A DNA stretch of 64,000 nt. It comes from Lachnospiraceae bacterium (lineage in GTDB: Bacteria > Bacillota > Clostridia > Lachnospirales > Lachnospiraceae). Position numbers and translations under genes: made by a program. Within the stretch, counting starts at the first letter, position 1, and every line of letters starts with the position of its first letter. The DNA lies in contig SVEJ01000003.1 of the NCBI GenBank assembly GCA_015057435.1, forward strand, positions 38,393 to 102,392, written 5' to 3'. The notes under the pieces were generated by a model that saw only the letters and a list, made by a program, of their open reading frames with translations, was not told the origin of the DNA and did no database searches. Of the stretch, positions 18,520 through 27,614 are shown piece by piece.

Positions 18520-19617
18520 CTATTTTCCTTCATTTTGTTTTTGATGAATATGTTCCAAGAAACCTTCCTCGAAATATTCATTGGTGTGGATGATAGGTAA
18601 AATGTCATTTTTGTCAATTTCAAAAGTAGCAATACCCCAATTTAGTCCGATGCCAAAAGCAGAGGTAATAAATTTGATTCTATTAGGTACATTTTCTCTT
18701 TCACATAAATCTGCAATTGTCATTAACACGGAGGCACCATCGGTATTACCGTATCGTTCAATGGAACGTGGGACTTTTTCTTTAGGTAATTTTAGTTTCT
18801 TTTCGATATGATCAAGAATCATTTTATTTGCTTGATGAAATACAAAGTAGTCATAATTATCAGGTGAACAACGGTGTTCTTTATAAAAGTCATTGAATAA
18901 TTTTGGGACTTTTGTAATAGTAAATAAGAATACGTCGCTGCCATCCATATAGTGTCTGTACTGGTTTGTATCTAGATTATCTGCATCAAAATAAAATCTT
19001 CCATTTTCTGTTGGACCAGGAGTGATAATTGCATCATAACCGTTTCCATCAGATTTGATACTTGTTATGATATTGGAATCACCTTCTTCAATAATGCATG
19101 CTGAACAAGCATCACCAGTTAACATGGTGTCATGTGTAAGGCTAGCGTTTGAGGAAATGTTGTGATTATGAGCATCTCCGATTAAAAGCAGTGCGCGCTT
19201 AATTGCTCCGCTTTTAATCATAGAGGCGATAGTACAAATTCCTGTTGGAAGAGAAGAACAGCCTAAATTTATATCATAGACAATACAGTCGTGTTTTAAA
19301 TTTAATCTTTTGTGAAGGACATATGAAGTTGCAGGAATGATATAATCCGGAGTTTGTGTCATTAAAATGAGTGCGTCAATATCTTCGCCGGTGTAATTTT
19401 TGTGTTCCATTAATTTTTTTGCGGCTACATAACAAAGATCAGAAGCAGTCTGCTCTTTGATTGAATAACAGCGGGATTTGATTCCCGAAGTTTTGATAAA
19501 TTGATCAATTTCTTTTTGGTCAAAGTATTTACTAAAATATTGCGTGTCTACAAGGTTATCCGGAACGGCACAGGCAATCCCGCTGATTTTTACATTTTCA
19601 AATATAGTACTTGGCAT
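18520..19617 (-). CDS. 3-oxoacyl-ACP synthase III-like protein (KAS III-2)
   Basis: LGCSSLPTGI (Cys), FHQANKMIL (His), YGNTDGAS (Asn). Confidence 0.87.
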   Translation of the reverse strand: MPSTIFENVKISGIACAVPDNLVDTQYFSKYFDQKEIDQFIKTSGIKSRCYSIKEQTASDLCYVAAKKLMEHKNYTGEDIDALILMTQTPDYIIPATSYVLHKRLNLKHDCIVYDINLGCSSLPTGICTIASMIKSGAIKRALLLIGDAHNHNISSNASLTHDTMLTGDACSACIIEEGDSNIITSIKSDGNGYDAIITPGPTENGRFYFDADNLDTNQYRHYMDGSDVFLFTITKVPKLFNDFYKEHRCSPDNYDYFVFHQANKMILDHIEKKLKLPKEKVPRSIERYGNTDGASVLMTIADLCERENVPNRIKFITSAFGIGLNWGIATFEIDKNDILPIIHTNEYFEEGFLEHIHQKQNEGK

Positions 19618-19650
19618 AGTTTTTCTCCATTTCAATGTGATTGTATATAC

Positions 19651-19680
19651 AAAAACCGAATAGCATACGCTTATTCGGTT
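19651..19680 (-). terminator. Hairpin with T-run between ACP and KAS III on minus strand
   Basis: Minus strand AACCGAATA-AGCGTATGC-TATTCGGTTTTT. Confidence 0.55.
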
Positions 19681-19695
19681 TTCTCGTTCGTTGAA

Positions 19696-19914
19696 TTATT
19701 CCATTACGGCAATTGCGTCCTGTACAGTAACAAATGCTTTGATTTCAGAACCCTTAATTGTTTTCTCAAAGTGTTCGTCCATAGCGGCGATAAATGAGAG
19801 AATTGCAACAGAGTCCCATTCGTCAATATCTTCCAGTATGGAATCCAAAGATAAAGTTCCTTCGTCCAAATCCATGATTTCCTCTAATAAAGCAATTTTT
19901 TCTTGTTCTGACAT
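19696..19914 (-). CDS. Acyl carrier protein-like
   Basis: 72 aa acidic; EDIDEWDSVAILSFIAAMDEHF with DSV phosphopantetheine-type Ser. Confidence 0.8.
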   Translation of the reverse strand: MSEQEKIALLEEIMDLDEGTLSLDSILEDIDEWDSVAILSFIAAMDEHFEKTIKGSEIKAFVTVQDAIAVME

Positions 19915-19970
19915 GTGAATAACCTCCTTGTTTTGTATAATAATATTTTCATATACTCTATAAAATTATA

Positions 19971-20561
19971 TCAATAGAGTACACAATTTTCAATGTTTTC
20001 TTGTTGTACAACATTATATATTAGCTTTTTGTACCACTCAGGTCGATTAAGGAAATATTCTTTTGTATATTTCACTTGATATACATCATGGTATTCCCCA
20101 TCTATACATACATGATCTTTTAAAACACCAGCAATCAAATTGCCTTTTTTGCATGTAGATATTAGTTTTTTGTTTGTATCAAGTATTTCACTGAGTTCGT
20201 AATCTGCTTTTATGATTTGAAATATAATAGATTTGATGATGTATGCAACTACTTCTCCATATCCTTCGTATTTGAAGTTTTCATTAGTTAAATAATGACT
20301 ACCTGTTACATGATTTGTTTTTCTATGTAATACATAGTGGAAGACTGCAACAGGTTCATCGTCGAAATAGATGACATACAGTCCCCGGTTAGAATCGCCC
20401 TGAATTCTTTGGATAAATGATGTATGTTCTTCGGGCGTAATAATATGTCTTGTAAAAGACATTTCTCTAACAAAATCTGCATTTCTCCATTCGCGAATTT
20501 GACCAATCGTTTTTTCGTCCAAATATTTTAATTCAACTGCTTTGAATTTCTTTTTTTCCAT
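19971..20561 (-). CDS. GNAT acetyltransferase, PseH-like
   Basis: IREWRNADFVREMSFTRHIITPEEHTSFIQRIQGDSNRGLYVIYFDDEPVAVFHY; located inside pse cluster. Confidence 0.75.
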   Translation of the reverse strand: MEKKKFKAVELKYLDEKTIGQIREWRNADFVREMSFTRHIITPEEHTSFIQRIQGDSNRGLYVIYFDDEPVAVFHYVLHRKTNHVTGSHYLTNENFKYEGYGEVVAYIIKSIIFQIIKADYELSEILDTNKKLISTCKKGNLIAGVLKDHVCIDGEYHDVYQVKYTKEYFLNRPEWYKKLIYNVVQQENIENCVLY

Positions 20562-20751
20562 ATTTGTAACCTCGTTAGAATAGATTTGTACCATCAATTA
20601 ATTATATCGGCTTTTCTATGTATAAAGTTTAGATGTTTTAGGCCGATATTTATAGTAGTAAGCTAATGCCATACTTTTTGTTTTGCGTTGCGAAAAGTTT
20701 AGAATAATACTATAATAAAATGGTCAGAAAAAGGTGAAGGAGAGTAGATGT

Positions 20752-20985
20752 ATGGAGCAGTTATACAGGATGTTAGAAGAATTAAGACCGGAATTTGATT
20801 TTAGAGAAGACGTTAATTATATTGAAGAAGGTATGTTGGATTCATTTGATATCATCTCGTTAGTAGACGAAATAGAAGAAAAATATTCTATTAAAATTGA
20901 TGGGTTAGATATTATTCCAGACAATTTTGAAACAATAGAGAAGATTTCTACTTTGATTGTTCGTAGCGGTGGCGTAATAGAATGA
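20752..20985 (+). CDS. Acyl/aminoacyl carrier protein (DltC-like)
   Basis: EEGMLDSFDIISLVDEIEEKYSIKIDGLDIIPDNFETIEKI. Confidence 0.82.
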   Translation: MEQLYRMLEELRPEFDFREDVNYIEEGMLDSFDIISLVDEIEEKYSIKIDGLDIIPDNFETIEKISTLIVRSGGVIE

Positions 20986-21006
20986 TAATGCAGAAAGGGT
21001 ACATAT

Positions 21007-22527
21007 ATGCAAAATACAGTAATATCTTATCTTGAAAATACAGTTGGACAATATCCTGATAAGGTTGCGGTACAGGATAAGGAGAGCGCATGCACATTTG
21101 AAGAATTAAGAAAGGCGGCATTATGTATCAGCACTGCTATTTTTCGAAGAATTCAAATGACAAAACAACCGATATTTGTTTACTTACCAAAGAGTGTAAG
21201 GAGTATACAGGCATTTATGGGAGTACTTTATAGTGGTAATTTTTATACTCCGACAGACGTTAATTTTCCTTTTGAAAAAGCGAATAGTATTATTAAGTGC
21301 TTACAACCAGCTCTTATATTATCTGATACAAAGCACGCAAGTATTTTGGAGTCTAATGGAGTGGATTCAGAGCGCATATTGAATTTAGACGAGATATCAT
21401 TCGACGCAGAGAATGAGGACTTTGTCTGCACGGATATTATAGATACAGATGTGGCTTACATATTGTTTACATCTGGCTCGACAGGTGTACCGAAGGGTGT
21501 TGTGATTTCACATCGTAGTATTATCGATTATATTGATTGGGCGAAGGAATGTTTTCGCGTTAACGAGAAAGATACGATAGGTAATCAAGCTCCGTTTTAT
21601 TTTGATAATTCGACATTAGATATATATTTGATGTTGAGTACAGGAGCAACTCTTCAGATAGTACCTGAAGGTTTATTTGCATTTCCTGCGAAATTGATGG
21701 AATATGTTCGGACGATGGAGATTAATACTATTTTTTGGGTTCCTTCAGTTTTTATTAATGTAGCTAATATGGATATCTTGAGTCGAATAGATTGCTCGTG
21801 TTTGAAGAAGATTTTGTTTGCCGGGGAAGTTATGCCTAACAAGCATTTGAATTATTGGAGAAAGCATATAAAGGATGCATTATATGCCAATTTATATGGA
21901 CCGACAGAGATTACTGTCGATTGTACATACTATCTGGTGGATAGAGAATTTGCGGATGATGAACCGTTACCGATTGGTGTCCCTTGTGTGAATTCCAATG
22001 TTATGTTGTTGGATGATGAAGGAAGGCTGATAGAAGAAGCGAATGTGACAGGAGAGCTTTGTGTCAGAGGAACATCATTGGCTTTGGGATATTGGAATAA
22101 TTGGGAAAAAACCAATGAAGTTTTTGTGCAAAACCCTATGAATAAAGCATATCCGGAAAAAATATATTGTACAGGAGACTTGGCACACTATAATGAATTT
22201 GGTGAAATTATGTTTGATGGAAGAAAAGATTTTCAAATTAAACATATGGGATATCGAATAGAATTAGGCGAGATAGAAACGATGGTGTTAGGGTTAGAAG
22301 AAATCAAGGAAGCTTGCGTTTTATATGATTCCGATAACAGGGAAATTGTATTGTGTTATGTGGGATTAGAAACGGCAAACAAGCAGTATCTTAGAAGATG
22401 TTTGATGAATAAACTTCCGAAGTACATGATTCCGACAAAGTATATTCAGATGGAAGTGTTACCTAAGAATGATAATGGAAAGATAAATCGAAAAGAATTG
22501 CAGAAATGCATCATGGAAAAAGCATGA
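21007..22527 (+). CDS. AMP-dependent (amino)acyl-ACP ligase, DltA/A-domain-like
   Basis: YILFTSGSTGVPKGVVISHRS, NLYGPTEITVDCTYY, YCTGDLA, GRKDFQIKHMGYRIELGEIE, NDNGKINRKEL core motifs. Confidence 0.93.
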   Translation: MQNTVISYLENTVGQYPDKVAVQDKESACTFEELRKAALCISTAIFRRIQMTKQPIFVYLPKSVRSIQAFMGVLYSGNFYTPTDVNFPFEKANSIIKCLQPALILSDTKHASILESNGVDSERILNLDEISFDAENEDFVCTDIIDTDVAYILFTSGSTGVPKGVVISHRSIIDYIDWAKECFRVNEKDTIGNQAPFYFDNSTLDIYLMLSTGATLQIVPEGLFAFPAKLMEYVRTMEINTIFWVPSVFINVANMDILSRIDCSCLKKILFAGEVMPNKHLNYWRKHIKDALYANLYGPTEITVDCTYYLVDREFADDEPLPIGVPCVNSNVMLLDDEGRLIEEANVTGELCVRGTSLALGYWNNWEKTNEVFVQNPMNKAYPEKIYCTGDLAHYNEFGEIMFDGRKDFQIKHMGYRIELGEIETMVLGLEEIKEACVLYDSDNREIVLCYVGLETANKQYLRRCLMNKLPKYMIPTKYIQMEVLPKNDNGKINRKELQKCIMEKA

Positions 22528-22573
22528 AATGATAATGTTTTTATTTAGCAATGTGGATTCGGGGGGGTTGGTT

Positions 22574-23710
22574 ATGTTCATACCATACGGAAGACAATCA
22601 ATTAGTGAAGAAGATATACAAGAAGTAGTAAATGTATTGCGTTCTGATTATTTGACAACCGGACCGGCTGTTGCAGAGTTTGAACGTCAGGTGGCAGAAT
22701 ACGTAGGTGCAAAATATGCAGTAGCGGTTTCTAACGGAACGGCTGCGCTTCATATTGCCTGTTTGGCAGCGGGAATTGGAAAAGGCGATGAGGTAATAAC
22801 ATCGCCTATTACTTTTGCTGCCTCTGCGAACTGTGTGTTGTATTGTGGCGGCACACCGATATTTGCAGATATCAAAGAAGATACGTACAACATTGATCCG
22901 GAGGATATTGAAAGAAAAATTACACCAAGAACAAAGGCGATTATTCCAGTACATTACACAGGGCAACCTTGTGAGATGGATGCAATTAATGAAATTGCAA
23001 GAAAGCATAATCTCATTGTGATTGAAGATGGTGCACAGGTGATTAGTGGAGAATACAAGGGGCAAAAGGTCGGTTCTATTTCGGATATGACCACATTTAG
23101 TTTTCATCCTGTAAAGCCTTTGACTACAGGTGAAGGTGGAATGGTTACCACCAATAGCAAGGAGCTATATGAGAAATTAAAACTATTCCATACCCATGGA
23201 ATTACAAGAGAAGAATCATTGATGCAAGGTAATGACGGCCCTTGGTATTATGAGCAGTTGGAACTAGGATATAATTATCGTATTACAGATATCCAATGCG
23301 CACTTGGTATTTCGCAATTGAAGCGACTAGATGACTTTGCAACGCATCGCAGAATGTTAGCGGCACGATATGATAAAGGATTTGAAGGTGTTAAGAATAT
23401 TGTGACACCTTATCAACATCCGGATTGTCTAAGTAGCTATCATTTATATATGATTCAAGTACCGGCAGCTATTCGCAAGGAAGTGTTCGAAGAGCTTAGA
23501 AAAGTAGGGATTGGGGTCAATGTACATTATATTCCGGTCTACAAACATCCATATTATCAGGCAAATGGATATCAGGATGTATGCTGTCCGAATGCAGAGA
23601 AGTTCTATGCAGGAGCGATTACATTACCGTTGTTTGCTGATATGACATTAGAGCAGGTGGATTATGTGGTGGAGAAGACGATAGAAATTGTCATAAAGTT
23701 AATGGGATAG
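22574..23710 (+). CDS. pseC: UDP-4-keto-6-deoxy-N-acetylaltrosamine transaminase PseC
   Basis: FIPYGRQSISEEDIQEVVNVLRSDYLTTGPAVAEFE...VSNGTAALHIACLAAGI...SFHPVKPLTTGEGGMV. Confidence 0.92.
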   Translation: MFIPYGRQSISEEDIQEVVNVLRSDYLTTGPAVAEFERQVAEYVGAKYAVAVSNGTAALHIACLAAGIGKGDEVITSPITFAASANCVLYCGGTPIFADIKEDTYNIDPEDIERKITPRTKAIIPVHYTGQPCEMDAINEIARKHNLIVIEDGAQVISGEYKGQKVGSISDMTTFSFHPVKPLTTGEGGMVTTNSKELYEKLKLFHTHGITREESLMQGNDGPWYYEQLELGYNYRITDIQCALGISQLKRLDDFATHRRMLAARYDKGFEGVKNIVTPYQHPDCLSSYHLYMIQVPAAIRKEVFEELRKVGIGVNVHYIPVYKHPYYQANGYQDVCCPNAEKFYAGAITLPLFADMTLEQVDYVVEKTIEIVIKLMG

Positions 23711-23773
23711 ATGAAATGTTATTAATGATCCGATGTAAGAATAACGGATAGTGAAAAGGAAATGGTGTGAGAT

Positions 23774-24949
23774 ATGGAAAAGAAAATCCTGATAGTAAAA
23801 GGAGAATCTCAATACAATGTGTTAAGAATCGCAACGGATGAGATTGCAAAGGGTTTTGCGAATAAAGGGTATTACGTAGAAGTCTTAGATATGCTTAATC
23901 CAAAAGAAAAGATATTGATACATAAGAAAATGACGAGTGAGAGTTATGCATTTATATTCTCTTGTCAAGCATTGAGATTTGAAGACTTGCAAAATGATGG
24001 AACACCATTTTTGGAGAGTGTGAAATCTCCTTATTTTACATGGATATTCGATGATTTGTTACATCATTTACACAAGGTGCAGAATCAAGTGTATGATCAT
24101 ACCTATATGCTTTCGGTAGATGAACAAATGCAGGATATTGCATCTGCGATGTACCCACATTTGAAGAATATTGCAGGACTCATACATGGAGGATTTTGTG
24201 GTGAGGAAAATGCGGTACGCAAGGATATCGAAGTTTTGTTTCCTGGTACTTTAAGCAAAGTTCCGGTAATAGAGGATATTATTGAAGAACCAATACCGGT
24301 TGAAAGATTGATAGCAGACAAGACAATAAAGCAGATAGAAGAGATGCCGTGGTTGTCTGTTCGCAAAGCATTGGAACGAGTGATGAACACATTAGGAGAG
24401 GAAATGAGCGGTGATTTGTTGTTAGAATTATCAGGTGTCATTTTGTATGTGGATCTCTATATTCGCTATCAATGCAGATATCGTATGATGAAAGCCTTAC
24501 TTGAAAGTGGTGTGAAGTTGCATGTGGTTGGTTCCGGAACCAATGATTTATTAGAGCAGTATAAAGATAACATAACTGTATGCGGAGCAAAAGATATAAC
24601 AGAAGTTGTAAAGCTGATTCAACGTTCTAAGGTTGTAATCAATCCGTTTCCGGTCATTTTCTACAAAGGTGCGCATGAGAGGATTTTTACTGCACTGTTG
24701 AATAAGGCAGTATGTTTTACACCGTATTCAGAGTATTTGGATGATTTGTTAGGCAATAGAGTACAATTCATTGACTTGAAGAATCTGGATAATATGGTAA
24801 AGGATGTAAACAAAGTATTAGAATTATATGATGGAGAAGTGATGCAGAATCTATTGGAGGATAACTATAGATATGCATTAGAGAACCATACATGGGAGAT
24901 TCGTGGAAAAGAAATTGCGGAATTTTATGAAAGTATTTATGGGGAATAA
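23774..24949 (+). CDS. CgeB-like glycosyltransferase
   Basis: VVINPFPVIFYKGAHERIFTALLNKAVCFTPYSEYLDDLL. Confidence 0.65.
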   Translation: MEKKILIVKGESQYNVLRIATDEIAKGFANKGYYVEVLDMLNPKEKILIHKKMTSESYAFIFSCQALRFEDLQNDGTPFLESVKSPYFTWIFDDLLHHLHKVQNQVYDHTYMLSVDEQMQDIASAMYPHLKNIAGLIHGGFCGEENAVRKDIEVLFPGTLSKVPVIEDIIEEPIPVERLIADKTIKQIEEMPWLSVRKALERVMNTLGEEMSGDLLLELSGVILYVDLYIRYQCRYRMMKALLESGVKLHVVGSGTNDLLEQYKDNITVCGAKDITEVVKLIQRSKVVINPFPVIFYKGAHERIFTALLNKAVCFTPYSEYLDDLLGNRVQFIDLKNLDNMVKDVNKVLELYDGEVMQNLLEDNYRYALENHTWEIRGKEIAEFYESIYGE

Positions 24950-24972
24950 GAAACACATATTGGAGAGAATAA

Positions 24973-26007
24973 ATGAAACAGATACATATACGTGTAGATG
25001 GAAATGAAATAATAGCAACAGGACATGTGATGCGTTGTTTGTCTATTGCGGAACAGCTTCGAATATTGGGGGCACAGGTAACATTTGTGCTCGCAGATGA
25101 CAGACCGAGAGAGCTAATTGAATGTAGAGGTTTTTTGGTGGACGTGTTAGATACGGTTTGGGATGATCTTGACCAAGAGATAGATATTTTTCAGAACTAT
25201 ATCAAAGAGAATGGTGTAAAGGTTGTTTTGCTTGATTCGTACTATGTGACATCAGAATATATGCAGATGATAGCTGATGTTACGAAGCTTATCTATATTG
25301 ATGATATGGCTAGGTTTTTGTATCCTGCAAATACACTAGTTTCATATGGTGCTTTTATTGATGAGAAAGCATATAGAGCTCCTTATATGATGCAGAAGAC
25401 AGATACAACATTTTTGTTAGGAAGTCAATACGTTCCTCTTAGAGAGGAATTTTCATATATTCCTTTTGTGGTTCGCGATGAGGTAGAAAGTGTTCTTATA
25501 ACGACCGGTGGGACTGACCAACTAAATGTTGCAGGCAAACTGCTTCGCCGATTAATGAATCACACTATGTGTTGTGATTTGGATTATCATGTTATTGTTG
25601 GTTGTTTTAATCAAAACAAGGCAGAACTGTTGTCTTTGCAAGCACAATATAGCAATATTCACTTACACGAAAATGTTACCAACATGTCTGAGTGGATGCG
25701 TGCGTGTGATGTCGCAATTTCTGCAGCGGGAACAACTACTTATGAACTTTGTGCATGTGGAATACCAACGATATGCTTAGAGATTGCAGATAATCAGGAG
25801 GGTGCAGTTTGTTGGCAAGAGAAAGGCTATATGCAATATGCCGGAAATGCATATAAAGATATGGATGAATGTCTGAATAACTGTGAAGTTACATTAATAA
25901 ATTATCAATCGAACTTGGAAAAGAGGCAAACAGTGTCAAAGCGTATGCAGAGCTTGGTGGATGGAAAAGGTGCGATAAGAATTGCAGAGCACATTTTTAA
26001 TTGTTGA
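24973..26007 (+). CDS. pseG: UDP-2,4-diacetamido-2,4,6-trideoxy-L-altropyranose hydrolase PseG
   Basis: IHIRVDGNEIIATGHVMRCLSIAEQL...LLDSYYV...ISAAGTTTYELCACGIPTI. Confidence 0.9.
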   Translation: MKQIHIRVDGNEIIATGHVMRCLSIAEQLRILGAQVTFVLADDRPRELIECRGFLVDVLDTVWDDLDQEIDIFQNYIKENGVKVVLLDSYYVTSEYMQMIADVTKLIYIDDMARFLYPANTLVSYGAFIDEKAYRAPYMMQKTDTTFLLGSQYVPLREEFSYIPFVVRDEVESVLITTGGTDQLNVAGKLLRRLMNHTMCCDLDYHVIVGCFNQNKAELLSLQAQYSNIHLHENVTNMSEWMRACDVAISAAGTTTYELCACGIPTICLEIADNQEGAVCWQEKGYMQYAGNAYKDMDECLNNCEVTLINYQSNLEKRQTVSKRMQSLVDGKGAIRIAEHIFNC

Positions 26008-26042
26008 AATAGGTTATGTTTGTGCATGAATGGAGGAATAAA

Positions 26043-27608
26043 ATGGTTGCTGTAGAACAAGTAATAGAACAGATAGAGAATTTTCGCGATGGAAAAGTTA
26101 CGGATATGCAAGCGCTTAATAATCTGTTTAATGTGTACATGCAAAATGATGTAACGTATCGAAAAGATAACGCACAGATATTGATTACAAAGGTAAAAGA
26201 ATGTATGGTGACAGAAAAACCGTTTATCAAAACGTTCTACTATTATTTGTTTTCTTTTGCTTTTCGTGCGACAAGAAGTATTGAAATGTATAAGGAATTT
26301 TTGCGTTCTTGCATGAATGATACGTCGCTTACGAAAGAAAACCGATTTTTTTTATACAATCAATGTGTACGGATTAATTTTTTGGAAGCTGATTTGGTAG
26401 ATAATGAAATTAGAGCGTTAATGGATGAGTTGTATACGAACGTGTTGGGGTTGTTTTTGTCGGAAGTACAAGAAGACTTGTGCTATATTTCAAAAGAAGA
26501 TAGGAACAAGGATTTAGTAGTTGTCCTATCTACGCAGGTATTAAATGTCGGACATGCACCAACAAAAACATTAATTGACAGATGTGCGGTGTTAGAGCGA
26601 GTACTTCATAAGAATGTATTTATTATTAATACTGCAGAATTTGTTTCTCTATATGGAATGGTTCATTTTTTTCAGACATTTCAGCCGACTTACATTGAAC
26701 AGTATAGTAACATGAGCACATTGCCAATAGCAAACTACGAGTTTAGCTATTTTCAATGTCCAAATCAGATGCCGCAGGTTCCGATTATCAGGGAAATTAT
26801 AGATGTTATAAAAAGTGAAAAACCATATTTTATTCTTACTATTGGTGGTAATAGCATTGTAAGCGATATTTGTAGTAAGATTGTTCCGACAATTACGATA
26901 GGCACGGTATTTTCAGGCAGAGCGGTGACACGTGGCCAGTTCCAGACAATTGGAAGAAGAATAAATGACTACGACAGAGAATGGTTGTCGTGTAACGGTT
27001 ATGATGAAGAACATATCATTGAAAGTTTATTTACATTTGTTTTTAAGGAACAACAACATACATATACAAGGGAACATCTTGGATTTCCAAAAGAGCGGTT
27101 TGTGATTGCATTAATCGGTGCCAGATTAGGAGATGAAGTAGACGACACGTGTACAAAGCTGTTACTAAGATTAATTGAAAAGGGTGCGTTTATCACTTTT
27201 ATAGGATGTTTTGATGCGTATGAACAATATATTAAAAAATACGCATTGATGGCCAATAATAGCAATTATCTCGGCTTTCAGGATGATGTACTTGCCGTTT
27301 TAGAGAACTGTGATTTGTATATTAACCCAAAAAGAAATGGCGGCGGTTCTTCAGCCGCGGAAGCACTATATAAAGGGGTACCGGTAGTTAGTATGAATTA
27401 TGGTGACGTATCAGTAGCGGTTGGACCTGAATTCTGTGTGTCCGATTGGGATGAAATGTATGAAAAGTGTGTTCAATATATGGATGACAAAGATTATTAT
27501 GAAAAAATGAGTCAAAAAGCAAAGGAAAGAGCAGCGCTCTTAACAGATAGCGATACAGCATTTGTAAAGATTATAGAGGAAGCGGAGAAGCGGAAAGGAT
27601 TTCAATAG
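26043..27608 (+). CDS. Glycosyltransferase family 1-like protein
   Basis: FVIALIGARLGDEVDD...NCDLYINPKRNGGGSSAAEALYKGVPVVSMNYGDV. Confidence 0.75.
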   Translation: MVAVEQVIEQIENFRDGKVTDMQALNNLFNVYMQNDVTYRKDNAQILITKVKECMVTEKPFIKTFYYYLFSFAFRATRSIEMYKEFLRSCMNDTSLTKENRFFLYNQCVRINFLEADLVDNEIRALMDELYTNVLGLFLSEVQEDLCYISKEDRNKDLVVVLSTQVLNVGHAPTKTLIDRCAVLERVLHKNVFIINTAEFVSLYGMVHFFQTFQPTYIEQYSNMSTLPIANYEFSYFQCPNQMPQVPIIREIIDVIKSEKPYFILTIGGNSIVSDICSKIVPTITIGTVFSGRAVTRGQFQTIGRRINDYDREWLSCNGYDEEHIIESLFTFVFKEQQHTYTREHLGFPKERFVIALIGARLGDEVDDTCTKLLLRLIEKGAFITFIGCFDAYEQYIKKYALMANNSNYLGFQDDVLAVLENCDLYINPKRNGGGSSAAEALYKGVPVVSMNYGDVSVAVGPEFCVSDWDEMYEKCVQYMDDKDYYEKMSQKAKERAALLTDSDTAFVKIIEEAEKRKGFQ

Positions 27609-27614
27609 CATAAT

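Noticed and set aside
12551-26007. Legionaminic rather than pseudaminic acid pathway
   Set aside because: PseB-type dehydratase (YSRDEYKQ), PseG and PseI-like sequences are present and no GDP-sugar (PtmE-like) nucleotidyltransferase was seen. Not formally excluded without alignment.
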